Shown here: positions 7,420-14,859 of the stretch, piece after piece
Numbering within the stretch: the first letter of the stretch is position 1
Layout of the letters: every line of letters begins with the position of its first letter
Assembly (NCBI GenBank): GCA_046351215.1
Contig: JAXLYX010000030.1
Coordinates: 1-41,137 of the forward strand
DNA from: JAXLYX01 sp046351215
Lineage (GTDB): Bacteria; Myxococcota_A; Polyangia; Polyangiales; Houyiibacteriaceae
Reading direction: 5' to 3'
DNA length: 41,137 nt
Translations under genes and position numbers: made by a program
Notes under the pieces: model-generated
Told to the model about the DNA's origin: nothing
Seen by the model: only the letters and a program-made list of their open reading frames with translations
The model's database searches: none

Positions 7420-8589
7420 GTGCGGATCGTGGGTTGGCTCTTGGTGGCGACGCTGGGTGCGGCTGGCTCGACCGGCTGTCGCGACACGGCCCCGCGCGCC
7501 GAGTACGGTTTCCCGGTGCCGGACGGCTTCCCCGTGCCGCTCGTGCCCTCGTCGAATCCCATGAGCGCGTCGAAGGTCGCTCTCGGCCGACGGCTCTTCT
7601 ACGACGTCCGCCTCTCCGGGAACGGCTCGCAGAGCTGCGGCACGTGCCACCAGTCGCGCTTCGCCTTCGCCGACGACAAGGGCCGTGCCGTCGGCTCGAC
7701 CGGCGAGGTCCACCCACGTGGGGCGATGTCGCTGGTGAACGTCGCGTTCGCCACCACGTTCACGTGGGCGAATCCGAGCCTCGATTCCCTCGAGACCCAG
7801 GCGACGGTCCCCATGTTCGGCGAGTTCCCGGTCGAGCTCGGCGTGACCGGCCACGAGGACGAGATCCTCGGCCGCATCCGGGCCGATCCCGACTACGTCG
7901 TCCTCTTCGGCGAAGCCTTCCCGGGCGACGCGGAGCCGATCCGCTTCTCGAACGTGGCGCGCGCGATCGCGGCCTTCGAGCGCACGATCGTGGGCGCGGG
8001 CTCCGCCTTCGATCGCGCGACGAACGGAGTCGATCCGTCCGCGATGTCCGAGTCTGCGCGTCGGGGCATGGACCTCTTCTTCGGAGAGCGCCTCGAGTGC
8101 TTCCACTGCCACGGCGGGTCGAGCCTCGGGCAGCCGATCCGCGGGGTGGGGCTCGAGCGCTACGAGCCGGAATTCCACGGCAACGGCCTCTACAACGTCG
8201 GAGGGACGGGAGACTACCCGGACGGGAACCAGGGCCTCTTCGAGAGCACCGGTCTGCCGGCGGATCGGGGCCGATTCAAGGCGCCCACGCTGCGGAACAT
8301 CGCGCTCACGGCGCCCTACATGCACGACGGGAGCGTCGGGACGCTGAGCGAGGTCATCGACCACTACGCCCGAGGGGGAAGGCGCATCGCGAGCGGCCCC
8401 TACGCCGGCGACGGCGCGGCGAACCCGAACAAGAGCATCCTGGTCGCGGGCTTCGCGATCGGCGCGTCGGAGCGAGCCGATCTCCTCGCCTTCCTCGACT
8501 CGCTCACCGACTGGGAGGTGGTCTGCCGCGAGGACCTCCAGGATCCGTTCGGGAGGATCCCTCGCCACGAGCGTTGCCAGGCGCCCTGA
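7420..8589 (+). CDS. mbnH: MbnH-like di-heme enzyme (MauG/CcpA family)
   Basis: This is a 389-residue exported protein of the di-heme cytochrome c peroxidase/MauG superfamily, MbnH (MXAN_0977) branch. It has a lipobox-like GSTGC (Cys20) and two c-type heme sites, CGTCH (residues 73-77) and CFHCH (227-231). The late motif LRNIALTAPYMHDGSVGTLSEV is typical of the family. MbnH uses a high-valent di-heme state to oxidise Trp in MbnP to kynurenine, which is the likely role here. The GTG at 7420 lies 4 bases after the mbnP stop and gives a proper signal sequence. The next ATG in frame (7561) would remove the signal and is rejected. Confidence 0.9.
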   Translation: MRIVGWLLVATLGAAGSTGCRDTAPRAEYGFPVPDGFPVPLVPSSNPMSASKVALGRRLFYDVRLSGNGSQSCGTCHQSRFAFADDKGRAVGSTGEVHPRGAMSLVNVAFATTFTWANPSLDSLETQATVPMFGEFPVELGVTGHEDEILGRIRADPDYVVLFGEAFPGDAEPIRFSNVARAIAAFERTIVGAGSAFDRATNGVDPSAMSESARRGMDLFFGERLECFHCHGGSSLGQPIRGVGLERYEPEFHGNGLYNVGGTGDYPDGNQGLFESTGLPADRGRFKAPTLRNIALTAPYMHDGSVGTLSEVIDHYARGGRRIASGPYAGDGAANPNKSILVAGFAIGASERADLLAFLDSLTDWEVVCREDLQDPFGRIPRHERCQAP

Positions 8590-8702
8590 GCCCTCGGGCC
8601 CATCGTTACCACGTGACGCAGCGACCTCCGTCTCGCGTACGACACCTCTTCCCGGAACCCACTACCGACCCGCCCCCCCGGGCGCTACAGTCCAGCCGGA
8701 AT

Positions 8703-8777
8703 CGCTCGGGGCGCCCTCCGGGGCTGAGAAGGACCCGTCGAACCTGATCCGGATCGTGCCGGCGTAGGGAAGCGAGC
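8703..8777 (+). promoter_or_regulatory. TPP riboswitch
   Basis: The core elements of the thi-box are present in order: GGGGCTGAGA at 8719-8728, GGACCCGTCGAACCTGATCC at 8731-8750, and GCCGGCGTAGGGAAGC near 8758-8773. The closing helix P1 pairs GCTC (8704-8707) with GAGC (8774-8777). It lies 60 bases ahead of the thiC start, so binding of thiamine pyrophosphate should lower thiC expression. A G-rich/C-rich segment (8783-8796) before the ribosome binding site could form the switching hairpin. Confidence 0.93.
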
Positions 8778-8837
8778 TCCGCGGGGGGGAAGCCCCGGTA
8801 CCGCGCGATTCCGACCGAGACAGCTTCGGAGGAATCC

Positions 8838-10613
8838 GTGACGACCGACTACCGCCTGCCCCTGCGTGGAGCCGCGAACCCCTCGAGCACCGCCGCCGGA
8901 ACGACGCCGGGCTCCTTCGCGAACGCCGCCGACGTCGGTGGACCGCTGACCTATTCGTCGCCCGACACCCCGGGCATGCCCCTCCCGAGCGGGAAGACGG
9001 CCTGGGACTTCATGCCGGACGACTGGAAGAAGGTCGACGGCCGCTGGATCCCGCCCGAGGGCTTCGTGCCGCGCACCCAGCTGGAGCACGCCCGCCTCGG
9101 AACGATCACGCCGCAGATGAGGCGCGTCGCCGAGCGCGAGTCGCACCTCACGCCGGAGCAGGTCCGCGACGAGATCGCCGCGGGACGCCTCATCATCCCG
9201 GCCAACGTCGTCCACCTCGGCTACCAGCTCGATCCGATGGCCATCGGGCGGGCGTCGCGCACGAAGGTGAACGCGAACATGGGCGCCTCGCCCGTCGCCT
9301 CCGGCACGGACGAAGAGGTCGAGAAGCTGAAGTGGGCCGAGCGCTGGGGCGCGGACACGGTCATGGACCTCTCGACGGGCGGCGACCTCGACGCCTGCCG
9401 CGACGCGATCCTGCGCAATTCGAAGGTGCCCATCGGCACCGTGCCGATCTACTCGATGATCATCGGGCGCCGCATCGAGGACCTGACGAAGGAGGTCATC
9501 CTCGACTCGCTGCGCAAGCAGGCGGCCCAGGGCGTCGACTACTTCACGATCCACGCCGGAGTGCTCCGCGAGCACCTCCCGCTCGTGAAGAACCGCCTCA
9601 TCGGCATCGTCTCTCGGGGCGGCTCGCTCCTCGCGAAGTGGATGCTCGTCCACGGCCGTCAGAACCCGATGTACGAGCACTTCGAGGAGATCTGCGACGT
9701 CATGCGCGAGTACGACGTCTCGTTCTCGCTCGGCGACGGGCTGCGCCCCGGCGGCCTCGCGGACGCGAGCGACGCCGCCCAGCTCGCGGAGCTCGCCACC
9801 CTCGGCGAGCTCACGGAACGCGCCTGGAAGAAGGGCTGCCAGGTCATGGTCGAGGGCCCGGGGCACGTCCCCTTCGATCAGATCGAATTCAACATGAAGC
9901 TCCAGCGCCGTCTCTGTCACGGCGCTCCGTTCTACGTGCTCGGCCCGATCGTGACCGACGTCTTCCCCGGCTACGATCACGTCACGAGCTGCATCGGGGC
10001 GACGGCCGCCGGCTACCACGGCGCCGCGATGCTCTGCTACGTGACGCCGAAGGAGCACGTCGGTCTGCCGAAGAAGGACGACGTGAAGCAGGGCTGCGTC
10101 GCCTACAAGATCGCGGCCCACGCGGCGGACGTGGCGCTCGGCATCCCGAGCACGCGCGACTGGGACGACGACCTCACCCGGGCGCGCGCCGCGCTCAATT
10201 GGGAGAAGCACTTCGAGCTCGCCTTCGACGGCGAGTACGCGCGCGCCCTCCACGACGAGGACCTCGCCGTCGACACCGATTTCTGCGCGATGTGCGGCCA
10301 CGACTGGTGCTCGGTCCGCATCTCGAAGGAGATCGTGGAATTCGCCTCGGGCAAGGCCGAAGGCTTCTCGCGCGACGGCGTGAAGAAGTCGCCGGGCCTC
10401 ACGCCCGAGCAGCAGGCCGTCCTCGAGGCGCGTGGCGTGCTCTCGCCCGACGAGATCCACAAGCTCGCCGTGAAGACGCGGGATGCCGTCGGTGCCGACA
10501 AGGGCAAGGCGACCTGCCACAGCGACTACGTCGATCCCGACGCGGCGCGCAGCCTCCAGAGCCAGAAGCTCGTGCAGATCGGCCGCAAGGAGCAGCCCTC
10601 CGCGCGAGGGTGA
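8838..10613 (+). CDS. thiC: phosphomethylpyrimidine synthase ThiC
   Basis: ThiC is a radical-SAM enzyme that converts aminoimidazole ribotide to hydroxymethylpyrimidine phosphate for thiamine synthesis. The protein has 591 residues. It shows the family motifs MRRVAERE, NVVHLGYQLDP, KVNANMGASPV, DTVMDLSTGGDL, FTIHAGV, GPGHVPFDQIEFNM, FYVLGPIVTDVFPGYDHV and the C-terminal cluster-binding CAMCGHDWC (C-x2-C-x4-C). The GTG at 8838 has GGAGGA at 8828-8833. A TPP riboswitch precedes it, giving feedback control by the pathway product. No other thiamine genes are in the window. Confidence 0.98.
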   Translation: MTTDYRLPLRGAANPSSTAAGTTPGSFANAADVGGPLTYSSPDTPGMPLPSGKTAWDFMPDDWKKVDGRWIPPEGFVPRTQLEHARLGTITPQMRRVAERESHLTPEQVRDEIAAGRLIIPANVVHLGYQLDPMAIGRASRTKVNANMGASPVASGTDEEVEKLKWAERWGADTVMDLSTGGDLDACRDAILRNSKVPIGTVPIYSMIIGRRIEDLTKEVILDSLRKQAAQGVDYFTIHAGVLREHLPLVKNRLIGIVSRGGSLLAKWMLVHGRQNPMYEHFEEICDVMREYDVSFSLGDGLRPGGLADASDAAQLAELATLGELTERAWKKGCQVMVEGPGHVPFDQIEFNMKLQRRLCHGAPFYVLGPIVTDVFPGYDHVTSCIGATAAGYHGAAMLCYVTPKEHVGLPKKDDVKQGCVAYKIAAHAADVALGIPSTRDWDDDLTRARAALNWEKHFELAFDGEYARALHDEDLAVDTDFCAMCGHDWCSVRISKEIVEFASGKAEGFSRDGVKKSPGLTPEQQAVLEARGVLSPDEIHKLAVKTRDAVGADKGKATCHSDYVDPDAARSLQSQKLVQIGRKEQPSARG

Positions 10614-10699
10614 AGACGCGAGCCGGCGGTCCGCGCTAGGTTCGCGTGGCGCCCCGCTCGGGGCGCCCACCTCGTCCGAGCGGGACGGAAAGGAATCGC

Positions 10700-11104
10700 A
10701 TGCGCCCTCGCTTCGCCCTCGTCGCCCTCCCCCTCCTCCTCGCCGCGTGCGGCAACGCGGAGTCCCCCGCGGGCTCCGGTGCGAGCGGCGGAGAGGCCGC
10801 GTCGTACGCAGGCCCCCTGACCTCGAGCGACGTCGCCCTCGGCGAGGTCGCCTATCGGACGAACTGCGAGGACTGCCATCCGGGCGGCGGCCGAGGTCGC
10901 GGTCCGCGCATCTCGGACGCAGCGCTCTCGCCGGAGCGGATGCGCCGTCAGATCCGCGAAGGCCAGGGTCGCATGCCCGCCTTCACGCCCCAGGACCTCG
11001 ACGCGACGCAGCTCGAAGCGCTGCTCGCGTACCTCGCTCGGATGGGCGCCGTCCACGCCGAGCCGAACGCCGTGCCGCCCTCGCCGCCCACCGCGACGCC
11101 CTGA
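10700..11104 (+). CDS. monoheme cytochrome c lipoprotein
   Basis: This is a small exported cytochrome of 134 residues. The signal peptide ends in the lipobox LLAACG. The mature part has one heme site, CEDCH (C-x2-C-H), and a likely axial Met in GQGRMPAF, as in class I cytochromes c. It probably carries electrons at the cell surface or in the periplasm. The ATG at 10700 is preceded by GGAAAGGAA at 10687-10695, which decides it over the earlier in-frame start at 10646. It follows thiC on the same strand by 86 bases but has no obvious link to thiamine. Confidence 0.88.
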   Translation: MRPRFALVALPLLLAACGNAESPAGSGASGGEAASYAGPLTSSDVALGEVAYRTNCEDCHPGGGRGRGPRISDAALSPERMRRQIREGQGRMPAFTPQDLDATQLEALLAYLARMGAVHAEPNAVPPSPPTATP

Positions 11105-11114
11105 GACGCGGAGC

Positions 11115-11132
11115 CCGCGGAGGGATCCGCGG
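11115..11132. terminator. hairpin between convergent cytochrome c and envC genes
   Basis: CCGCGG at 11115-11120 pairs with CCGCGG at 11127-11132 around AGGGAT. It sits in the 37-base gap between two convergent genes, so it could stop transcription from both sides. There is no T-tract. Confidence 0.35.
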
Positions 11133-11141
11133 CGCGCTTCG

Positions 11142-12149
11142 TCAGAGCCCCGTCCAGTTGCGCGGATCGAGGGTCCGCGTGCCGCGCCGCACCTCGAAGA
11201 AGAGGGCGGGATGCGGACCCGGGCCCACCTCGCCGAGCGAGGCGCCACGCGCGACCCAATCCCCCACGCGGACGCCGATGCGACCGAGGCCGCCGTAGAC
11301 CGTGTAGAACGACTCGCCGTGGTCGACGATCACGAGGCGACCGTACGAGCCGTACGTGCCGGCATAGGCCACGCGGCCGTCGGCGACGGTGCGGGCCGCC
11401 GTCGCGGGGGCGGTGACGAATTCGAGGCCGGGGCCGTCGTCGCGGACCGCGTCGCGCACCGCGACCGCAGCCGGGACGGGCATGCCGAGACGCCCACGGA
11501 GCGACGCGAAGCCGTTCGCGGAGGGCGGCGCGATCGCTGGCTCGGCGACGGCCGAGCCGCCGAAGCCGGGAAGCGGCGGGACGGGGGCGACGGCGAGCTG
11601 GGGCGCGTAGCTCGCGACGGTCCCGTACCCGAGCGCGCCGAGCTGCTGCTCGAGGAGTCCCTGCTGCCGATCGAGGGCCGTCTTCTGGGCCTCCGCGACG
11701 GCGAGCTCCGCGCGCGCCGCGCGCAGCTCCTCGCGCACGGCTTCCTCGCGGCGCGTGAGGAACGCGACCTTCCGCAGATCCGTCTTCACGATGCGCTCGA
11801 GGCGCTCGAGGCGCCCGAGGTGGCCGAGCATCGCCTCGAAGCCCCCGGCGAACGGCAGGAGCCCGCTGCGACGCAGACGGTAGAGCGCGCGCACGCGCGT
11901 GCGCAGCGCCTGCTCGGAGGCCCGACGACGCCCCTCGAGCCCTTCGATCTCGGACTCGGCCCGCTCGACCCGCGTCCGCGCCTGCTCGAGCTGGGTCGAG
12001 GCCCGGTCGAGGCTCGCGGCGAGCTCGCGCGACTGCGCCGCCGGATCCGTGACGACGACGGGCGCCGGCACGGCGCCGTACTGCGCCGTCGCGAGCCCGG
12101 TGGACAGGGCGCAGAGGAGAGCGAGCAGGGTGGCCGAGCGACGCGCCAT
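11142..12149 (-). CDS. envC: EnvC-like murein hydrolase activator (degenerate LytM domain)
   Basis: This is a 335-residue exported protein with a signal peptide (ARRSATLLALLCALSTGLATA), a long coiled coil (about residues 35-190) and a C-terminal M23/LytM domain (GRVAYAGTYGSYGRLVIVDHG ... LFFEVRRGTRTLDPRNW). The usual zinc motif HxH appears as A-L-F-F-E, so the domain should be catalytically dead. That is the rule for EnvC, which activates amidases when FtsEX changes shape at the division septum. The ATG at 12149 comes two bases after the ftsX stop, so translation is probably coupled. The order ftsE-ftsX-envC supports the assignment. Confidence 0.9.
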   Translation of the reverse strand: MARRSATLLALLCALSTGLATAQYGAVPAPVVVTDPAAQSRELAASLDRASTQLEQARTRVERAESEIEGLEGRRRASEQALRTRVRALYRLRRSGLLPFAGGFEAMLGHLGRLERLERIVKTDLRKVAFLTRREEAVREELRAARAELAVAEAQKTALDRQQGLLEQQLGALGYGTVASYAPQLAVAPVPPLPGFGGSAVAEPAIAPPSANGFASLRGRLGMPVPAAVAVRDAVRDDGPGLEFVTAPATAARTVADGRVAYAGTYGSYGRLVIVDHGESFYTVYGGLGRIGVRVGDWVARGASLGEVGPGPHPALFFEVRRGTRTLDPRNWTGL

Positions 12150-12151
12150 CG

Positions 12152-13033
12152 TCACACCGCCAGGTAGCGTCGGAGCGAGATCGCGCTGCCCACGGCGCCC
12201 ACGGCGGCTCCGCCGACGAGCAGGCCGACGAGGGTGAACGGCGAGAGGAAGGTCACGCGGACGCCGGTCAGGGCCGCGAGGGTCGCGTCGAAGTCCTGCC
12301 GGAGGACGAGGTAGCCGACCATCAGGACCATCACGGCGAAGAAGGCCGAGACGAAGCCCTGGAAGACCCCCTCGAGGAGGAAGGGTCCACGGACGAAGCC
12401 ATCGGTCGCCCCGCAGAGCTTCATGACCTCGATCTCCGACTTCCGTCGGGCGACCGCGAGGCGGATCGTGTTCGCGATGACGGCGAGCACGCAGAACCCG
12501 ACGAGCAGCGCCACGCCCGCGGCGACGGCCCGGCCGGCGCGGAGGAGCGAGTGCATGCGCACGAAGAAGCCACGGTAGGTCTCGACGTCGCTCACGCCGC
12601 GGAAGCTCTTCACGCGAGCCGCGATGGCATCGGTCCTCGGCTGCGGGACGCCCTGGAGCAGCGTGACCTCGAGCGACGAGGGGAAGACCTCGGCCGGGAG
12701 CGAGGCCAGGTCGGCGCCGACGTCGCTCTGCTCGAGGAACTGCGTACGGGCCTGCTCCGACGAGACGTAGTCGGCCCGATCGACCTCGGCGAGCCCCTCG
12801 AGGATGACGCGGAGCTGCGCGATGTCCTCCTCGCGCGCGTCGTCGCTGAGGTAGACCGTCATGCGTCCGGCCCGGCTCCACGCGTCCGAGAGCTTCGAGA
12901 GGTTCTGCACCGCGAGCAACGAGCCCGCGAGGCAGAGGAAGGCGATGCTCAGGCTGACGATCGCGACGAGGTAGAGGCGGATCTCCTCTCGGAGACCGCG
13001 GCGTGCACGGGAAATCGCGCTCTTGAGTTCCAT
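12152..13033 (-). CDS. ftsX: cell division protein FtsX
   Basis: FtsX is the membrane half of the FtsEX complex and transmits ATP-driven changes to periplasmic murein hydrolase activators. The protein has 293 residues. There is one membrane segment near residues 22-44, then the periplasmic ECD (about 50-165: MTVYLSDDAREEDIAQLR ... FPSSLEVTL), and three further segments near 170-192, 218-240 and 262-285. The cytoplasmic motif RRKSEIEVMKLCGATDGFVRGPFLLEG is diagnostic. The start codon ATG at 13033 is 26 bases after the ftsE stop. The neighbours ftsE (upstream) and envC (downstream) complete the module. Confidence 0.95.
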   Translation of the reverse strand: MELKSAISRARRGLREEIRLYLVAIVSLSIAFLCLAGSLLAVQNLSKLSDAWSRAGRMTVYLSDDAREEDIAQLRVILEGLAEVDRADYVSSEQARTQFLEQSDVGADLASLPAEVFPSSLEVTLLQGVPQPRTDAIAARVKSFRGVSDVETYRGFFVRMHSLLRAGRAVAAGVALLVGFCVLAVIANTIRLAVARRKSEIEVMKLCGATDGFVRGPFLLEGVFQGFVSAFFAVMVLMVGYLVLRQDFDATLAALTGVRVTFLSPFTLVGLLVGGAAVGAVGSAISLRRYLAV

Positions 13034-13059
13034 CGGGTCGGTCCCTCCGAGCCTGCGCC

Positions 13060-13917
13060 TCAGCGGCGCGAGCCCTGCCCTCCGTGCTTGTGACCGGGAT
13101 CGCGGTCGTCGCGGCCCTCGCCGGCGGCCGGTCCCGTGGCCGTTCCCGGCCAGGAGCGGAGCCCGCGATGCGCTTCGACCACCCGACCCTCGTCGATGGA
13201 GATGATCCGGTGGTCGCGCTTCGAGATGAGCGAGTGATCGTGCGTCGCGAAGAGGACGGTCGTCCCCGTGGCGTTGATCTCCTCGAAGAGCGTGAGGATG
13301 TCGATCGCCAGGTGGGGATCGAGATTGCCCGTCGGCTCGTCCGCGAGGAGCAGCGCGGGCTCCGTCACGATGGCGCGGGCGACGGCGACGCGTTGCTTCT
13401 CGCCGCCCGAGAGGTTGCCGGTGCGCTCGCCGCCGCGCCCCGCGAGGCCGACGCGCTCGAGGGCCTCGGCCACCCGGGAGCGCACGAGGCGGGTCGGCAT
13501 GTCGAGGATCTCGAGCGCGATGGAGACGTTCTCGAAGACCGTCCAGTGCTCGATGACCTTGTAGTCCTGGAAGACGATGCCGAGGTTGCGCCGCAGGTAC
13601 GGGATGGACGAGTCCGTCAGACGGGCGATGTCCCTCCCGCAGAAGAGGATCCGCCCCTCGTCCACCGTGTGCTTGCGGTAGATGAGCTGGAGCAGCGTGC
13701 TCTTGCCGGCGCCGCTCGGGCCCGTGATGAAGGCGAACTCCCCTCGCTCGACGACGAGGTTCACTCCCCGGAGCGTGGGTCGATCGCGCTGGAAGTACTT
13801 GAAGACGTCCTCGAACTGCAGGATCGGACGGTTCGACGCGCCGGAATCGGCCTTGGCCCCTGCGCGGAAGAACGCGAAGGGACGAATGACGTTGTCGTGA
13901 TCGTGGCGGGACGCCAT
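13060..13917 (-). CDS. ftsE: cell division ATP-binding protein FtsE
   Basis: This is an ABC ATPase of 285 residues, partner of FtsX. It has Walker A GPSGAGKST, Q-loop FQDYKVIEH, signature LSGGEKQR, Walker B LLLADEPTG and switch His in ATHDH. Compared with E. coli FtsE (about 222 residues) it has an extra N-terminus of about 30 residues (MASRHDHDNVIRPFAFFRAG) and a hydrophilic, charged C-terminal tail of about 35 residues with no recognised domain. The ATG at 13917 is chosen because it is the last start upstream of the ABC core and the frame further upstream is unrelated. The gene is divergent from the crotonase gene, with a strong GC hairpin between them. Confidence 0.95.
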   Translation of the reverse strand: MASRHDHDNVIRPFAFFRAGAKADSGASNRPILQFEDVFKYFQRDRPTLRGVNLVVERGEFAFITGPSGAGKSTLLQLIYRKHTVDEGRILFCGRDIARLTDSSIPYLRRNLGIVFQDYKVIEHWTVFENVSIALEILDMPTRLVRSRVAEALERVGLAGRGGERTGNLSGGEKQRVAVARAIVTEPALLLADEPTGNLDPHLAIDILTLFEEINATGTTVLFATHDHSLISKRDHRIISIDEGRVVEAHRGLRSWPGTATGPAAGEGRDDRDPGHKHGGQGSRR

Positions 13918-13965
13918 GGCGCCTCCGATTACCGAGTTCGGGAAAAGGTAGCAAGAAAGTGGTGT

Positions 13966-13984
13966 GGGGGGGACTCGCCCCCCC
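13966..13984. other. perfect 7-bp G/C stem-loop in divergent promoter region
   Basis: Seven G residues (13966-13972) and seven C residues (13978-13984) flank the loop ACTCG. The hairpin lies between the divergent starts of ftsE (13917) and the crotonase (14068). Its place is wrong for a terminator of either gene unless it acts on the 5' leader. Function unknown. Confidence 0.4.
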
Positions 13985-14067
13985 TGCCCTCGGTCCCCAC
14001 CTCCCGGCGCCCCCTCGGGGCCGACGAACGCGTGACGCCGAGGACGGATCGGGCCACCCTTCGGCCC

Positions 14068-14850
14068 ATGACCGACAAGGCCGTCCTCTTCGAGATGCGC
14101 GAGCAGGTGGGGCTCCTCACCCTGAACCGCCCCGACAATCGCAACAGCATGACCCCGGAGCTGCTCGACGGCTTCGCGAAGGCCGTCGGCGAGGCGCGGG
14201 CGGCCCACGACATGCGTGCGCTCGTCCTCACGGGGAGGGGTCCCTGCTTCAGCGCGGGCGCGGACTTCAAGTCCGGCCTCCAACGCGTGGAGGCCGCCCT
14301 GCCGAGCGACCGCTCGTTCGCCATGTACTCGGCGTTCCTCTCGCTCCTCGACGTGGAGGTGCCGATCCTCGCGGCGATGAACGGCCATGCCGTCGGCGGC
14401 GGGTTCGGGCTCTCGCTGCTCTGCGACCTCCGCGTGGCGAACAAGACGGCTCGCTACGGCGCCAACTTCTGCCGGCTCGGCCTCCACTCCGGCATGGCGA
14501 TCAGCTACACGCTGCCGCGGCTCGTGGGCCTCGCCCAGGCCTCGGAGATGCTGCTCACGGGGAAGCTGATCACGGGCGAGCGCGCGGAGACCATCGGCTA
14601 CGCGAACTACGCGGTGGACGCCGAAGAGGTCGTGCCGAAGACGCTCGAGCTCGCGAACGAGATCGCCGCGTCGGCGCCGCTCGCGGTCCGGAGCGTGCGG
14701 GCCGCGCTGCGTCGGGGGCTCGCCGGCGAGATCCGCGAGGCCGCGCGCATCGAGGCCTTCGCGCAGGCCGAGAGCTTGCAGACCGAGGATGCGCGCGAGG
14801 GCGTGGCCGCCGTCCTCGAGAAGCGCGAGCCGCGCTTCGTGGGCCGCTGA
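14068..14850 (+). CDS. crotonase-fold protein (enoyl-CoA hydratase/isomerase family)
   Basis: This is a 260-residue crotonase-superfamily protein. It shows LTLNRPDNRNSM, the oxyanion-hole segment FSAGADF, and NGHAVGGGFGLSLLCDLRVA, then RLGLHSGMAISYTLPRLVG. Compared with true enoyl-CoA hydratase, the positions of both catalytic glutamates are changed: the first (in GGGCEL of the classical enzyme) is Gly in GGGFGL, and the second (in FGQPE) is Phe in YGANF. It should still bind acyl-CoA, but the reaction is unlikely to be simple hydration; isomerase, hydrolase or another crotonase activity is possible. It ends 9 bases from the convergent histidine kinase gene. Confidence 0.85.
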   Translation: MTDKAVLFEMREQVGLLTLNRPDNRNSMTPELLDGFAKAVGEARAAHDMRALVLTGRGPCFSAGADFKSGLQRVEAALPSDRSFAMYSAFLSLLDVEVPILAAMNGHAVGGGFGLSLLCDLRVANKTARYGANFCRLGLHSGMAISYTLPRLVGLAQASEMLLTGKLITGERAETIGYANYAVDAEEVVPKTLELANEIAASAPLAVRSVRAALRRGLAGEIREAARIEAFAQAESLQTEDAREGVAAVLEKREPRFVGR

Positions 14851-14859
14851 GCCCGGCGC

